This document shows positions 28,808 through 37,211 of a stretch of 64,000 nt of DNA, one piece after another; position 1 is the first letter of the stretch; every line of letters starts with the position of its first letter. The position numbers and the translations under genes were made by a program. Origin of the DNA: Arthrobacter sp. ISL-72 (GTDB lineage: Bacteria; Actinomycetota; Actinomycetes; Actinomycetales; Micrococcaceae); the NCBI RefSeq assembly GCF_018613755.1, contig NZ_JAGGPP010000013.1:1-64000 (forward strand), given 5' to 3'. The notes under the pieces are model-generated. The model searched no databases, had not been told where the DNA came from, and was given only the letters and a program-made list of their open reading frames with translations.

Positions 28808-29572
28808 ATGACTACTCGTGCGATCGCGCGGCACCGCGCCGCGGCTCCGAAGACCAACTCGCTTGCTGTCATTGCCAAGGCTGTCGGCGACAACGCCGGC
28901 GGCATGGGCCGTCAGGCTGCGGTTATCGCTGCTGCTTCCGGCCTGGTCCTGACCAGTGGTATCGCGGCCAACGCTGCCGACACTAACGTTCAGCGCGAAG
29001 CAACCTCCGCTTCCACCCTGGAAGTTCAGTCTGCTGCTCCGGCCAACATCTCCGCTGCTTCCAGCATCGCCATCTCCTACGAGAAGCCGGCTGTTTCCAC
29101 CTCCCCGGCTCCGGTTGAGGAACCGAAGCCCGTTGTTGAGGTCCAGGAAGCTGCCGCTCCCGAGGCAGAAGCCGCTCCGGTTGCTGCTGCCGCGACCGTC
29201 TCCGCCCCCGCCGCGCCGGCCGCCCCCGCCGCTGCCGCCAGCGGAAACGGCGCTTCGATCGCAGCCGCGGCCTACGCCCAGCTCGGCGTTGCCCAGGACT
29301 GCACCGCCCTTGCCACCAACGCACTTGCAGCCGTCGGCATCAACTACCACGGCTGGCCGGCAGGTTACCTGTCCCTCGGCCGCACCGTCAGCGCCGCCGA
29401 GGCACAGCCGGGCGACCTCGCCTACTACGAAAACGGCGGCATGGGCTTGGCCCACATCGCTGTCTACGTCGGCAACGGCCAGGCAGTACACGGCGGCTGG
29501 AACGGCGGAACCACCGCACTGTTCAGCGTCAACGTCGGCTCCGGCCCGGTCTTCATCCGCGTCGGCGGCTAA
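28808..29572 (+). CDS. NlpC/P60-like secreted protein, divergent active site
   Basis: Encodes 254 residues. The signal region (GRQAAVIAAASG then IAANAADTN, about 35-60) is nearly identical to that of the preceding protein, so the two are paralogues at their N-termini. A long Pro/Ala/Glu/Val-rich linker covers ~85-150. The C-terminal domain (~150-254) has Cys in QDCTALATNAL instead of the usual D-C-S-G-F, and His in LAHIAVYVGNGQAVHGG. It is a recognisable but atypical NlpC/P60 fold. No riboswitch precedes it; the 138-base gap holds a GC-rich hairpin (about 28673-28699), so it may be read through from the previous gene or have its own promoter. Confidence 0.85.
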   Translation: MTTRAIARHRAAAPKTNSLAVIAKAVGDNAGGMGRQAAVIAAASGLVLTSGIAANAADTNVQREATSASTLEVQSAAPANISAASSIAISYEKPAVSTSPAPVEEPKPVVEVQEAAAPEAEAAPVAAAATVSAPAAPAAPAAAASGNGASIAAAAYAQLGVAQDCTALATNALAAVGINYHGWPAGYLSLGRTVSAAEAQPGDLAYYENGGMGLAHIAVYVGNGQAVHGGWNGGTTALFSVNVGSGPVFIRVGG

Positions 29573-29596
29573 AGCCTCCGGCTAACGTTTGCCAGA

Positions 29597-29627
29597 AGAA
29601 CCCCTGCCTCCGGGCGGGGGTTCTTTT
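29597..29627 (+). terminator. Rho-independent terminator after the hydrolase cluster
   Basis: AGAACCCCTGCC pairs with GGCGGGGGTTCT around TCCG, a 12-bp stem with one mismatch/wobble, followed by TTTT. It lies 24 bases after the third hydrolase stop. Confidence 0.92.
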
Positions 29628-29795
29628 GCGTTTCCGGCAGATGAATTTTCGCCGACACGGAGTGTAGGGTAGTGACCCAATTCGGTGATCGGCCACTTGA
29701 GTGTTTACTCTTGTGTTGTCGATCCATAGCCCGGACAAGCAGAGGGCAGCCGGCCCTCGAGCCCCTGACGGGTGCGGCCGTGAAGAGGTATGTGC

Positions 29796-30296
29796 ATGCG
29801 CACTCTCGTTCTGAATGCTGGATATGAACCGCTGGCGGTTGTGACCTTCCGCCGGGCGCTGGTTCTTGTGCTGACCGGAAAAGCTAGCGTGGTGGCCGAG
29901 GGCGACGATCCTGTCGTCGGGCCGCAGGAGATTCTGGGCCGTCCGTCCGTGATTCTCCTGAACCGTTACATCCGGCCTAGATACAACACCATCACGGCTG
30001 TGAGCCGCCGGGGCGTCCTGCGCCGCGACGGCCACCGCTGCGCCTACTGCGGCAAGGCAGCACACACCATTGACCACGTCCACCCGAAATCGCGGGGCGG
30101 TGCCGATTCCTGGGAGAACCTGGTGGCCGCCTGCCTTCGCTGCAACAACGTCAAGGGTGACCACACGCCGGCGGAGATGGGCTGGAAGCTGCGCTTTGTG
30201 CCCGCGCCTCCCCATGGCACCATCTGGCAGATTAAGGAACTGGAAAAGCCCACGCCCGCGTGGGACCCTTTCCTCCTTCCTGAATCCGCTGCCTGA
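29796..30296 (+). CDS. HNH endonuclease family protein
   Basis: Encodes 166 residues from the ATG at 29796, preferred over 29790 because GAAGAGG (29782-29788) is seven bases from it. The N-terminal part (MRTLVLNAGYEPLAVV) and the C-terminal HNH domain match a widespread actinobacterial family. The domain has a zinc ribbon formed by CAYC (82-85) and CLRC (113-116), the HNH core DHVHPKSRGG from Asp93, and CNNVKGDHTP. The general activity is DNA cleavage, but the cellular role of this conserved chromosomal family is not established. It is not associated with a restriction or mobile system here. Confidence 0.9.
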   Translation: MRTLVLNAGYEPLAVVTFRRALVLVLTGKASVVAEGDDPVVGPQEILGRPSVILLNRYIRPRYNTITAVSRRGVLRRDGHRCAYCGKAAHTIDHVHPKSRGGADSWENLVAACLRCNNVKGDHTPAEMGWKLRFVPAPPHGTIWQIKELEKPTPAWDPFLLPESAA

Positions 30297-30309
30297 GGCA
30301 TTCCGGGTG

Positions 30310-30345
30310 CACGGGACCAGCCTCCTTGGCTAGGCTGGTCCCGTG
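30310..30345 (+). promoter_or_regulatory. Perfect 13-bp inverted repeat over the mobA promoter and start codon
   Basis: CACGGGACCAGCC (30310-30322) and GGCTGGTCCCGTG (30333-30345) are exact inverse complements around a 10-base loop. The right arm ends with the GTG start codon of mobA, and TAGGCT at 30331-30336, six bases before the GTG, looks like a leaderless -10. In a longer transcript the start codon would be buried in the stem. Regulatory meaning is inferred; it could also serve as a terminator for the HNH gene. Confidence 0.6.
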
Positions 30346-30960
30346 GAGTTTGATGCCTTAATCCTTGCAGGCGGGCGGTCGTCCCGGCTCGGCGGTGTGC
30401 CCAAGTGCCAGTTGATGTACGACGGCGGGACCCTCCTCTCGCGGTCGCTCGCGGCCTGCGCCGGTGCCGCGTCCGTGGTGGTGGTGGGTCCCGACCCCGG
30501 CGGTCTTCCCGCCGGGGTCCTCATCTGCCGCGAGGAGCCTGCTTTTGCCGGACCGGCGGCAGCCATAGCTGCAGGCCTGGCGGCTCTGGACCGGGCCCGC
30601 GGGCCGCTCCGCGCGGCAATCACACTGATCCTGGCCTGCGACATGCCTGAAGCCGGGCAGGCCGTTGCCGCCCTGCAGCGCGCCCTCGCGGCCGGCGGCC
30701 TGGGAAACCCGGAATGCGAGGGAGTCATGTCCACCTCCCCGGACGGCCGCAAACAACCGCTCGCCGGCTTTTATAGCACAACCGCGCTACATCGCGCAGC
30801 GGGCGAAATGGAACGGAGCGGAGGCCTAACGGGCGCATCAGTCTTCGCCCTCCTTGCTAGGCTTGACGTGCGGACAGTTACCGTCCCCGCAGGTGCCACG
30901 GACGATGTGGACACATGGGACGATGCCGCCGCATTAGGGGTGTCCCGCCAGGAGCGATGA
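30343..30960 (+). CDS. mobA: Molybdenum cofactor guanylyltransferase
   Basis: Encodes 205 residues from a GTG. MobA attaches GMP to molybdopterin to make the guanine dinucleotide form. The nucleotide-binding start LILAGGRSSRLGG (6-18) with Lys21 is the classic signature; LACDMPE binds the metal and DGRKQPLAGFY is the conserved central motif, ending with DDVDTWDDAA. No Shine-Dalgarno is visible; the start codon lies in an inverted repeat beside a -10-like hexamer. It begins the mobA-DUF6457-moeA-fdhD group, which suggests a molybdenum-dependent formate dehydrogenase in the organism. Confidence 0.9.
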   Translation: MEFDALILAGGRSSRLGGVPKCQLMYDGGTLLSRSLAACAGAASVVVVGPDPGGLPAGVLICREEPAFAGPAAAIAAGLAALDRARGPLRAAITLILACDMPEAGQAVAALQRALAAGGLGNPECEGVMSTSPDGRKQPLAGFYSTTALHRAAGEMERSGGLTGASVFALLARLDVRTVTVPAGATDDVDTWDDAAALGVSRQER

Positions 30961-31019
30961 CCCACCGCCGGTGGGGAGCGCAGTGGCACCGCAACTGAAT
31001 TTGAGTTTTGGAGGCAACA

Positions 31020-31388
31020 GTGAAAAGCCAGGATGAGACGCTTGAGGACTGGTGCCGCGCGCTGCTGCAGGCCTTCCAACTGGAGGATGTCGAGGTGGAC
31101 GTCAATGAAGTCCTGGCGCTGGCGGGCGTCGCAGCCCACTCCGTTGTGCGGCCGGCGGCGCCGCTGACCACCTTCATCGCCGGCTTCGCGGCAGGCATGG
31201 CATCAGGCTCGGGGCAGGCCCCGGACGCGGTCTCCATGCAGGCAGCCCTGGGAGTCGCACGGGCACTGGCGATGGACTACGCGGAGCCCCCGGCAGCCGG
31301 TGCGTCCCACCCGGCTGCGACCTCCGGAGCAGAGCAGTCAGGTTTTGCACCCGACCAGGCCATCAACAGCAGGAACACCGGCGCATGA
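31020..31388 (+). CDS. DUF6457 protein, molybdenum cofactor-associated
   Basis: Encodes 122 residues from the GTG at 31020, with GGAGG five bases upstream. The conserved part (about 1-85) contains LEDWCRALLQAFQLEDVEVDVNEVLALAGVAAHSVVRPAAPLT, here recognised as the DUF6457 pattern, and FIAGFAAGMASG. The C-terminal ~35 residues are low-complexity. The family is found beside mobA or moeA in actinobacteria; function is unknown. Its stop overlaps the moeA start as ATGA, indicating translational coupling. Confidence 0.8.
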   Translation: MKSQDETLEDWCRALLQAFQLEDVEVDVNEVLALAGVAAHSVVRPAAPLTTFIAGFAAGMASGSGQAPDAVSMQAALGVARALAMDYAEPPAAGASHPAATSGAEQSGFAPDQAINSRNTGA

Positions 31389-32866
31389 CGCCTGCGCCGC
31401 CGGACGGCGGTGACGCCGCCAGCGACGTGCCTGAACACACGGCTTCCCCTGGCCACGCACACTTGGCGCACACCTGGCAGGAAGCACGGCAGCTGTCCTT
31501 TGACTGCGCAACACCCATCCCGCCGGGGCCGGTGTCGCTCAGGAAGGCCCTGGGGCGGACGCTTGCGGCCGATATCACCGCGCTCCAGGACATGCCGCAC
31601 TACCCTTCATCTGCCATGGACGGCTGGGCAGTCAATGGGTCGGGGCCGTGGATCCTGGCGGAGCCCGGCCACCGGCTGGCACCCCACCAGGCCAGCCCCA
31701 TCGTGACCGGCGGCCTTATTCCGCCGGGCGCAAAGGCTGTGCTCCGAAGCGAAAGCGGCGTAATAACAACGGACGACGAAGGGCTGCCCGTCCTGGCCCT
31801 CGGCGGCGGAGCGCGGCCGGGCGAACCAAAGAACGGCCAGCACATCCGGAAAGCAGGCGAGGAGGCCGCCGCCGGGGACGTCCTCGTCAAGCAGGGCGCC
31901 GTCCTCAACCCTGCCCACCTCGCCTTGGCCGCACTGGCCGGCCACGATTTCCTCCAGGTCCAGGGGAAGCCCGTGGTGAGGATTCTGCTGACGGGATCCG
32001 AGGTGGTGGCCGCCGGCCTGCCCGCCCCGGGCAAGGTGCGCGACACCTTCGGGCCGCAGCTCGGAGCTGTGGTGGAGATGCTCGGCGGCATCTTCGCCGG
32101 GCAGGAGAAAATCGGGGACCACTATCACGAATGGCTTGCTGCCCTGGAAGACGACGGGCCGGAGGAAGCCCCCGGTCCGGGGGAAGGCACCTGGGTGGAA
32201 GGCCCGGCTGATGACCCCGGCTCTCCGGATATCCCCGCACCGGTGCAAGACGCGGGGGAGGCGGTCAACGAAGAGGCTCCTGCCGACGTCGTTATCACCA
32301 CGGGCGGAACCGGCAGGTCCGGCACGGACCACCTTCGCCGGGCGGTCGAGGAACTGGGTGGGCGCCTGTTGATCGATGGCATCGCCATGCGCCCGGGGCA
32401 CCCGGCGGTCCTCGCTGAACTGCCGGACGGCCGCTTCATCCTCGGCCTGCCGGGGAACCCCCTTGCAGCGATGATGGCCCTGTGCACAGTGGGGGCGCCG
32501 CTGCTGGCAGCGCTTGGCCACGGCACACTTCCGCCGGTGGGTGAAGTGCCCTCCGGAACGATGATCGATCCTGATCCGGGGCGGACCCGGCTGATGCCGT
32601 TCCGGCTCCTGTACGGGATGGCATCCCCGGCCCAGCATGCCGGACCAGGCATGATGCGGGGCCTTGCGTCCGCGGACGGCGTCCTTGTCGTTCCGCCCCA
32701 CGGTGTCCAGCTGGGTGAGGCGGTGCCCGCCTTCGCCCTGCCCTGGGGCGCAGCCATCGGGCAGGCCGAACCGGCTGCGGCGAAGGCCAAGACTGCTCCC
32801 CGCAGGGCCGCCAGGAAGCCCGCGGCCTCGGACGGGCCGGTGGACTGGAGCGCGCTGTTGGGTTAG
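31385..32866 (+). CDS. moeA: Molybdopterin molybdenumtransferase
   Basis: Encodes 493 residues, longer than the usual ~400. MoeA inserts molybdate into adenylylated molybdopterin. Recognisable parts are DMPHYPSSAMDGWAV near residue 68, VTGGLIPPGA, the GEPKNGQHIRKAGEE strand, LLTGSEVV, VVITTGGTGRSGTD and LGLPGNPLAAMM. Residues ~253-300, between the LGG..HYHEWL helix and the VVITTGG strand, are an inserted acidic Gly/Pro/Glu/Asp-rich loop not expected in the family. The C-terminus has a lysine/alanine-rich tail. It overlaps DUF6457 by four bases. The opening ~25 residues are also extra. Confidence 0.92.
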   Translation: MTPAPPDGGDAASDVPEHTASPGHAHLAHTWQEARQLSFDCATPIPPGPVSLRKALGRTLAADITALQDMPHYPSSAMDGWAVNGSGPWILAEPGHRLAPHQASPIVTGGLIPPGAKAVLRSESGVITTDDEGLPVLALGGGARPGEPKNGQHIRKAGEEAAAGDVLVKQGAVLNPAHLALAALAGHDFLQVQGKPVVRILLTGSEVVAAGLPAPGKVRDTFGPQLGAVVEMLGGIFAGQEKIGDHYHEWLAALEDDGPEEAPGPGEGTWVEGPADDPGSPDIPAPVQDAGEAVNEEAPADVVITTGGTGRSGTDHLRRAVEELGGRLLIDGIAMRPGHPAVLAELPDGRFILGLPGNPLAAMMALCTVGAPLLAALGHGTLPPVGEVPSGTMIDPDPGRTRLMPFRLLYGMASPAQHAGPGMMRGLASADGVLVVPPHGVQLGEAVPAFALPWGAAIGQAEPAAAKAKTAPRRAARKPAASDGPVDWSALLG

Positions 32867-32937
32867 TGCCGTCCCCGCTGGTGAAGGCGGTCCAGGCTTG
32901 CAATGATGGTCGTATCACGCACCTTAAGGAGCACATC

Positions 32938-33810
32938 GTGGCCCGCATGACGCAACGGCGCAAGATCCACCGGTTTGTCCTCGACGGCTCACCGCAGTCC
33001 CTCGAATTCCCCGTGCGGCACCGTGAAGACGTGCTGGCGGTGGAGGAACCCTTGGAGGTGCGGCTCGGGTCCCTTCCTTTTACCGTCACCATGCGGACGC
33101 CCGGCGACGATTTTGACCTCGTGGCCGGATTCCTGGTGTCCGAGGGCATCATCTGGACCCCGGAGCAGCTCGTTTCCCTGCGGTTTTGCGCGGGCGAGGA
33201 CGAAAACGGCGTGCAGACCTTCAATGTTGTGGAAGCGCAGCTGCGGCCCGACGTCGTCCTTCCCGACAGGGGACGCAATATCTTCACCTCCAGTTCGTGC
33301 GGCATCTGCGGGACTGACTCCATCGACGCCGTGCGCAAGTCGTCGCACTTCAGCCCTGCCAAGGACCCGCTGACCGTCCCCGTGGAGACGTTGTCCGGGC
33401 TGCCTGACAAACTCCGGGCGGCGCAGGCCGTCTTCGAGGCCACCGGAGGTGTCCACGCGGCCGGGCTCTTCCGGATCACTGACGACGGCGGCACGGAGCT
33501 GCTGTGCCTGCGGGAGGACGTGGGGCGGCACAATGCCGTGGACAAAGTGGTGGGCTGGGCGCTCCGGGAACGGCTGCTGCCGCTGGCAGGCACGGTCCTG
33601 CAGGTTTCGGGCCGGGCTTCGTTCGAACTCGTGCAGAAGGCTGCCCTCGCCGGCATTCCGGTGCTGGCCGCCGTCAGTGCACCATCCAGCCTGGCAGTCG
33701 AACTGGCCGAGGCCAGCGGCATGACACTCGCCGGTTTCAGCAGGGGCACCACCCTGAATGTCTACGCCGGGCAGCATCGCATCATCGCTCCGGCACCGGT
33801 CCCGGGATAG
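32938..33810 (+). CDS. fdhD: Formate dehydrogenase accessory sulfurtransferase
   Basis: Encodes 290 residues from the GTG at 32938, chosen for AAGGAG six bases upstream; the frame is open to 32866. FdhD passes sulfur from a cysteine desulfurase to the molybdenum cofactor before its insertion into formate dehydrogenase. The catalytic pair is Cys121 and Cys124 in SSCGICG. VEEPLEVRLG at the start, LCLREDVGRHNAVDK and QVSGRASFELVQKA are typical. No fdh structural gene is in the window. It lies 71 bases after moeA. Confidence 0.95.
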   Translation: MARMTQRRKIHRFVLDGSPQSLEFPVRHREDVLAVEEPLEVRLGSLPFTVTMRTPGDDFDLVAGFLVSEGIIWTPEQLVSLRFCAGEDENGVQTFNVVEAQLRPDVVLPDRGRNIFTSSSCGICGTDSIDAVRKSSHFSPAKDPLTVPVETLSGLPDKLRAAQAVFEATGGVHAAGLFRITDDGGTELLCLREDVGRHNAVDKVVGWALRERLLPLAGTVLQVSGRASFELVQKAALAGIPVLAAVSAPSSLAVELAEASGMTLAGFSRGTTLNVYAGQHRIIAPAPVPG

Positions 33811-33820
33811 CGCTAAATGC

Positions 33821-33849
33821 TTGGATTATCGGACGCGGGGCAGTAGATT
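33821..33849 (+). promoter_or_regulatory. Promoter upstream of the alpha-mannosidase gene
   Basis: TTGGAT at 33821-33826, a 17-base spacer and TAGATT at 33844-33849 fit a vegetative promoter. The predicted transcript begins near 33856, giving a leader of about 130 bases that holds no recognised structure. Confidence 0.55.
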
Positions 33850-33984
33850 TTATCCATCGAATGGACGCGCCGACCCCTTCCTTCGGCCGAGTTCCAGGGG
33901 TTCACCTAAGCTGAAGACAAGGCCCAGGCACGTTTCGCGAACCCGCTGTCAGCTTCCAAGCCACAGGCATTAAAGAGGACCACA

Positions 33985-36900
33985 TTGCACGACGACCGCC
34001 GCATTACGGAAGTCCGCCTCGACCGATTCATGCGCGAACGCGTGGAACCCGCGGTGTACACCCGCAGTGTTCCCTTGACCCTGACCAGCTGGGACGTTCC
34101 GGACGAGCCCGTTTCCGTGATGGAAGCACTGCGGCACGACTTCACCCCGCTGGAACATGGGGCGCCGTGGGGTCAGCCCTGGGGCACCAAGTGGTTGAGG
34201 CTGCGGGGTGAAGTGCCTGATTCGTGGGGCACCGCCCCTGATACCGCCGTCGAGATTGTGGTGGACCTGGGCTTCACCCGGGAGCTGCCGGGCTTCCAGT
34301 GCGAGGGAATTGCGTGGCGGCCGGACGGGACCATCATCAAGGCGATCTCGCCGCGGAACCAGTACATTCCGTTGAAGCTCCTGGGCAGCGGAATGGCAGT
34401 GGACTTTTATGTGGAGGCTGCCGCCAACCCCGATGTGGCGCAGGGCTGGGTCTTCGCAGCCATGCCGTACGGCGACAAGGCAACGGCGGGACGCGATCCC
34501 CAATACCGGCTCGGCACCATCGCCATCGCCGAACTGAACCAGACCGTCTGGGAACTCCAGCAGGACGTCTGGACCCTCAGCGGGCTCATGCACGAGCTCC
34601 CCATGGAACTGCCGCGCCGCCACGAGATCCTGCGGGCGTTGGAGCGGATGCTGGATGTCATGGACCCGGACGATGTTGCCGGTACCGCGGCGGCAGGCCG
34701 CGCCGCCCTGGCCGAGGTGCTGTCCCGGCCGGCGTATGCCTCGGCCCACCAGTTGGTTGCCACGGGCCATGCGCACATCGATTCGGCGTGGCTGTGGCCT
34801 GTCCGGGAAACCATCCGCAAGTGCGCCCGGACATTCTCCAACGTGGTGGCACTGATGGACGAGTTTCCCGACTTTGTTTTCTCCTGTTCGTCCGCGCAGC
34901 AGCTGGCCTGGATGAAGGAGTTCTACCCCGAGCTGTTCGGCCGGATCCGCGAGAAGGTCAATGCCGGCCAGTTCGTGCCGGTGGGCGGTATGTGGGTGGA
35001 GTCCGACACCAACATGCCCGGCGGCGAGGCCATGGCGCGGCAGTTTATCGAAGGAAAGAAGTTCTTCCTCGACGAGCTGGGCGTGGAATGCCGCGAAGCG
35101 TGGCTGCCTGATTCCTTTGGCTACTCGGCCGCACTGCCGCAGATCGTCAAGGCAGCCGGCAGCAAATGGTTCCTGACCCAGAAGATCTCCTGGAACCAGG
35201 TCAACCGGATGCCGCACCACACGTTCAACTGGGAGGGAATCGACGGCACGCGCCTGTTCACGCACTTCCCTCCGGTTGACACCTACAACTCCGAGCTGAG
35301 CGGCCGGGAACTGGCGCACGCCGAGCGGAACTACCGGGATCACGGCCGGGGCACGGTATCGCTGATCCCCTTTGGCTATGGCGACGGCGGCGGCGGACCC
35401 ACCCGGGAGATGATCGCCGCCGCCCGCCGCACGGCCGACCTCGAAGGGTCCCCGAAGGTGCGGATCGGCACCGCCGCGAGCTTCTTTGCCCAGGCCCAGG
35501 ACGAATACGCCTCGCTGCCCGTGTGGGTGGGGGAGATGTACCTCGAGCTGCACCGCGGCACCTACACCAGCCAGGCGAAAACCAAGCGCGGCAACCGGCG
35601 CAGCGAACACCTGCTCCGGGAAGCCGAACTTTGGTGCGCCACCGCCGCCGTCCGCACCGCCGGCGGCTACGCCTACCCTGCGGCGGAACTGAAGCGCCTG
35701 TGGCGGCTGGTCCTGCTTCAGCAGTTCCATGACATCCTGCCGGGCAGCTCGATTGCCTGGGTCCACCAGGATGCGGAGCGGAACTACGCGGCCATCTCGG
35801 AGGGGCTGGAGGCCATCATTGCCGGTGCCGCGCGGGCCTTGCTCGGTGAGGGCGAGCGTCAGTTCCTGCTCAACGCCGCACCCCACGAACGGAACGGCGT
35901 ACCGGCGCTCGCTGCCGCTGAACCGGTCCGCGCCGACAGCCCGGTGGCGGTCACCGAATCGGGCGGGGGCTACATCCTGGACAACGGCCGGGTCAGGGCC
36001 GTGCTGGACGCCAACGGACTCCTTGTCTCGCTGATCGACCACGCGACCGGCCGCGAAGCGATTGCTCCGGGCCAGTTCGGAAACCACCTGGAACTCCACC
36101 GTGATACGCCCAACGAATGGGACGCCTGGGACATCGACGAGTTCTACCGGCGGAACGTCACCTCGTTGGCTGAAGCACGCTCGGTGACGCTGGAGCGGGA
36201 CCCCCGCTTGGAGAGCGCCGACGCCGTCGTGGTTGTGGAACGGCTGGCCGGAGCATCGGCGATCACACAGCGAATTTCGCTGGAGGCAGGGTCCGGGTCA
36301 CTGAGCATCCTGACCTCAGTCGACTGGCAGGAGCGCGAGAAGCTTCTCAAGATCGGCTTCCCGCTGGATGTGCGCGCCGACCGCTCGGCGTCGGAGACGC
36401 AGTTCGGGCACGTATTCCGGCCGACCCACACCAACACGTCCTGGGAAGCGGCCAAGTTCGAAATCTGCGCCCACCGCTGGATCCACGTGGGCGAGCCGGG
36501 TTACGGTGTGGCCGTCTCCAACGCCTCCAGCTACGGGCACGATGTCACCCGCAGCGTCAGGGACGACGGCGGCACCACAACGACCGTTCGCACCTCCCTG
36601 CTGCGTGCACCCAAGTACCCGGACCCCGCCGCGGACCGCGGCCGGCACGAACTCCTGGTGACCGTGATGCCCGGGGCCGCCATCGCCGATGCGGTGGAAG
36701 AAGGCTACCGGACCAACCTTGCCCCCCGTATGGTCCAAGGCGCCAACCCGGTTAGCCCGCTGTTCACGGTCTTCAATCAGGGGATCGTTGTCGAAGCAGT
36801 CAAACTGGCGGAGGACGGGTCCGGCGACGTGATTGTCCGCCTTTACGAATCGCTGGGAGAGCGGTCGGAGGGAATGGTGACGGCGAACTTTGACACCAAG

Positions 36901-37023
36901 GAGGTGCACGCGGTGGACCTGCTTGAGCGTCCTGTTGAAGGCCCCGGCATTGAAGCGGGTCGGGATTCGGCAAAGCTGAGGCTTCGCCCGTTCCAGCTTG
37001 TCACCCTGCGGTTTGTCCGCTGA
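33985..37023 (+). CDS. Alpha-mannosidase, glycoside hydrolase family 38
   Basis: Encodes 1012 residues from a TTG at 33985 with AGAGGA upstream. GH38 enzymes are zinc-dependent retaining alpha-mannosidases. The zinc motif HAHID is at 262-266, with His264 and Asp266 as likely ligands, and the nucleophile is Asp376 in LPDSFGYSAALPQ. GGMWVESDTNMPGGE, and PFGYGDGGGGPT are further family motifs, followed by the middle-domain three-helix bundle and a long C-terminal beta domain. There is no signal peptide, so it should be cytoplasmic, acting on imported or recycled mannosides. It is a single gene with no sugar transporter beside it. Confidence 0.95.
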   Translation: MHDDRRITEVRLDRFMRERVEPAVYTRSVPLTLTSWDVPDEPVSVMEALRHDFTPLEHGAPWGQPWGTKWLRLRGEVPDSWGTAPDTAVEIVVDLGFTRELPGFQCEGIAWRPDGTIIKAISPRNQYIPLKLLGSGMAVDFYVEAAANPDVAQGWVFAAMPYGDKATAGRDPQYRLGTIAIAELNQTVWELQQDVWTLSGLMHELPMELPRRHEILRALERMLDVMDPDDVAGTAAAGRAALAEVLSRPAYASAHQLVATGHAHIDSAWLWPVRETIRKCARTFSNVVALMDEFPDFVFSCSSAQQLAWMKEFYPELFGRIREKVNAGQFVPVGGMWVESDTNMPGGEAMARQFIEGKKFFLDELGVECREAWLPDSFGYSAALPQIVKAAGSKWFLTQKISWNQVNRMPHHTFNWEGIDGTRLFTHFPPVDTYNSELSGRELAHAERNYRDHGRGTVSLIPFGYGDGGGGPTREMIAAARRTADLEGSPKVRIGTAASFFAQAQDEYASLPVWVGEMYLELHRGTYTSQAKTKRGNRRSEHLLREAELWCATAAVRTAGGYAYPAAELKRLWRLVLLQQFHDILPGSSIAWVHQDAERNYAAISEGLEAIIAGAARALLGEGERQFLLNAAPHERNGVPALAAAEPVRADSPVAVTESGGGYILDNGRVRAVLDANGLLVSLIDHATGREAIAPGQFGNHLELHRDTPNEWDAWDIDEFYRRNVTSLAEARSVTLERDPRLESADAVVVVERLAGASAITQRISLEAGSGSLSILTSVDWQEREKLLKIGFPLDVRADRSASETQFGHVFRPTHTNTSWEAAKFEICAHRWIHVGEPGYGVAVSNASSYGHDVTRSVRDDGGTTTTVRTSLLRAPKYPDPAADRGRHELLVTVMPGAAIADAVEEGYRTNLAPRMVQGANPVSPLFTVFNQGIVVEAVKLAEDGSGDVIVRLYESLGERSEGMVTANFDTKEVHAVDLLERPVEGPGIEAGRDSAKLRLRPFQLVTLRFVR

Positions 37024-37062
37024 GGCAGACCGGGCGTTAGGGGAAAGAGCCGTTAAAAGGCT

Positions 37063-37097
37063 GAGTGGGGGCGGTCCCCAACGGCCCGCCACCACTC
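37063..37097 (+). terminator. Possible terminator after the alpha-mannosidase gene
   Basis: GAGTGGGGGCGG (37063-37074) pairs with CCGCCACCACTC (37086-37097) with one mismatch, giving a 12-bp stem with an 11-base loop. There is no T run, so strength is uncertain. Confidence 0.5.
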
Positions 37098-37156
37098 ATC
37101 CCCCCAATAGCGCTCAGTGACTGCCCGGCATCCAACGGATTTCCCCGTCCAAATCA

Positions 37157-37203
37157 CTTTCACACATTCATGATTCTCTCACGTTCTAATGATTTTGTGA
37201 AAG
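37157..37203 (-). repeat. AT-rich inverted repeat downstream of the membrane-protein gene
   Basis: CTTTCACACATTCAT (37157-37171) and ATGATTTTGTGAAAG (37189-37203) pair at 13 of 15 positions. The 47-base element is much more AT-rich than its surroundings. It sits 8 bases past the stop of the minus-strand membrane gene and could act as its terminator, though no U run follows. Confidence 0.6.
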
Positions 37204-37211
37204 AAATTAGC

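Noticed and set aside
29796-30296. HNH protein as a homing endonuclease or restriction enzyme
   Set aside because: No intron, intein or methyltransferase context; it matches a conserved chromosomal actinobacterial family.
33970-36099. 709-residue minus-strand frame opposite the alpha-mannosidase
   Set aside because: Shadow frame with His/Arg/Gly/Val-rich composition; the plus-strand gene has all GH38 motifs.
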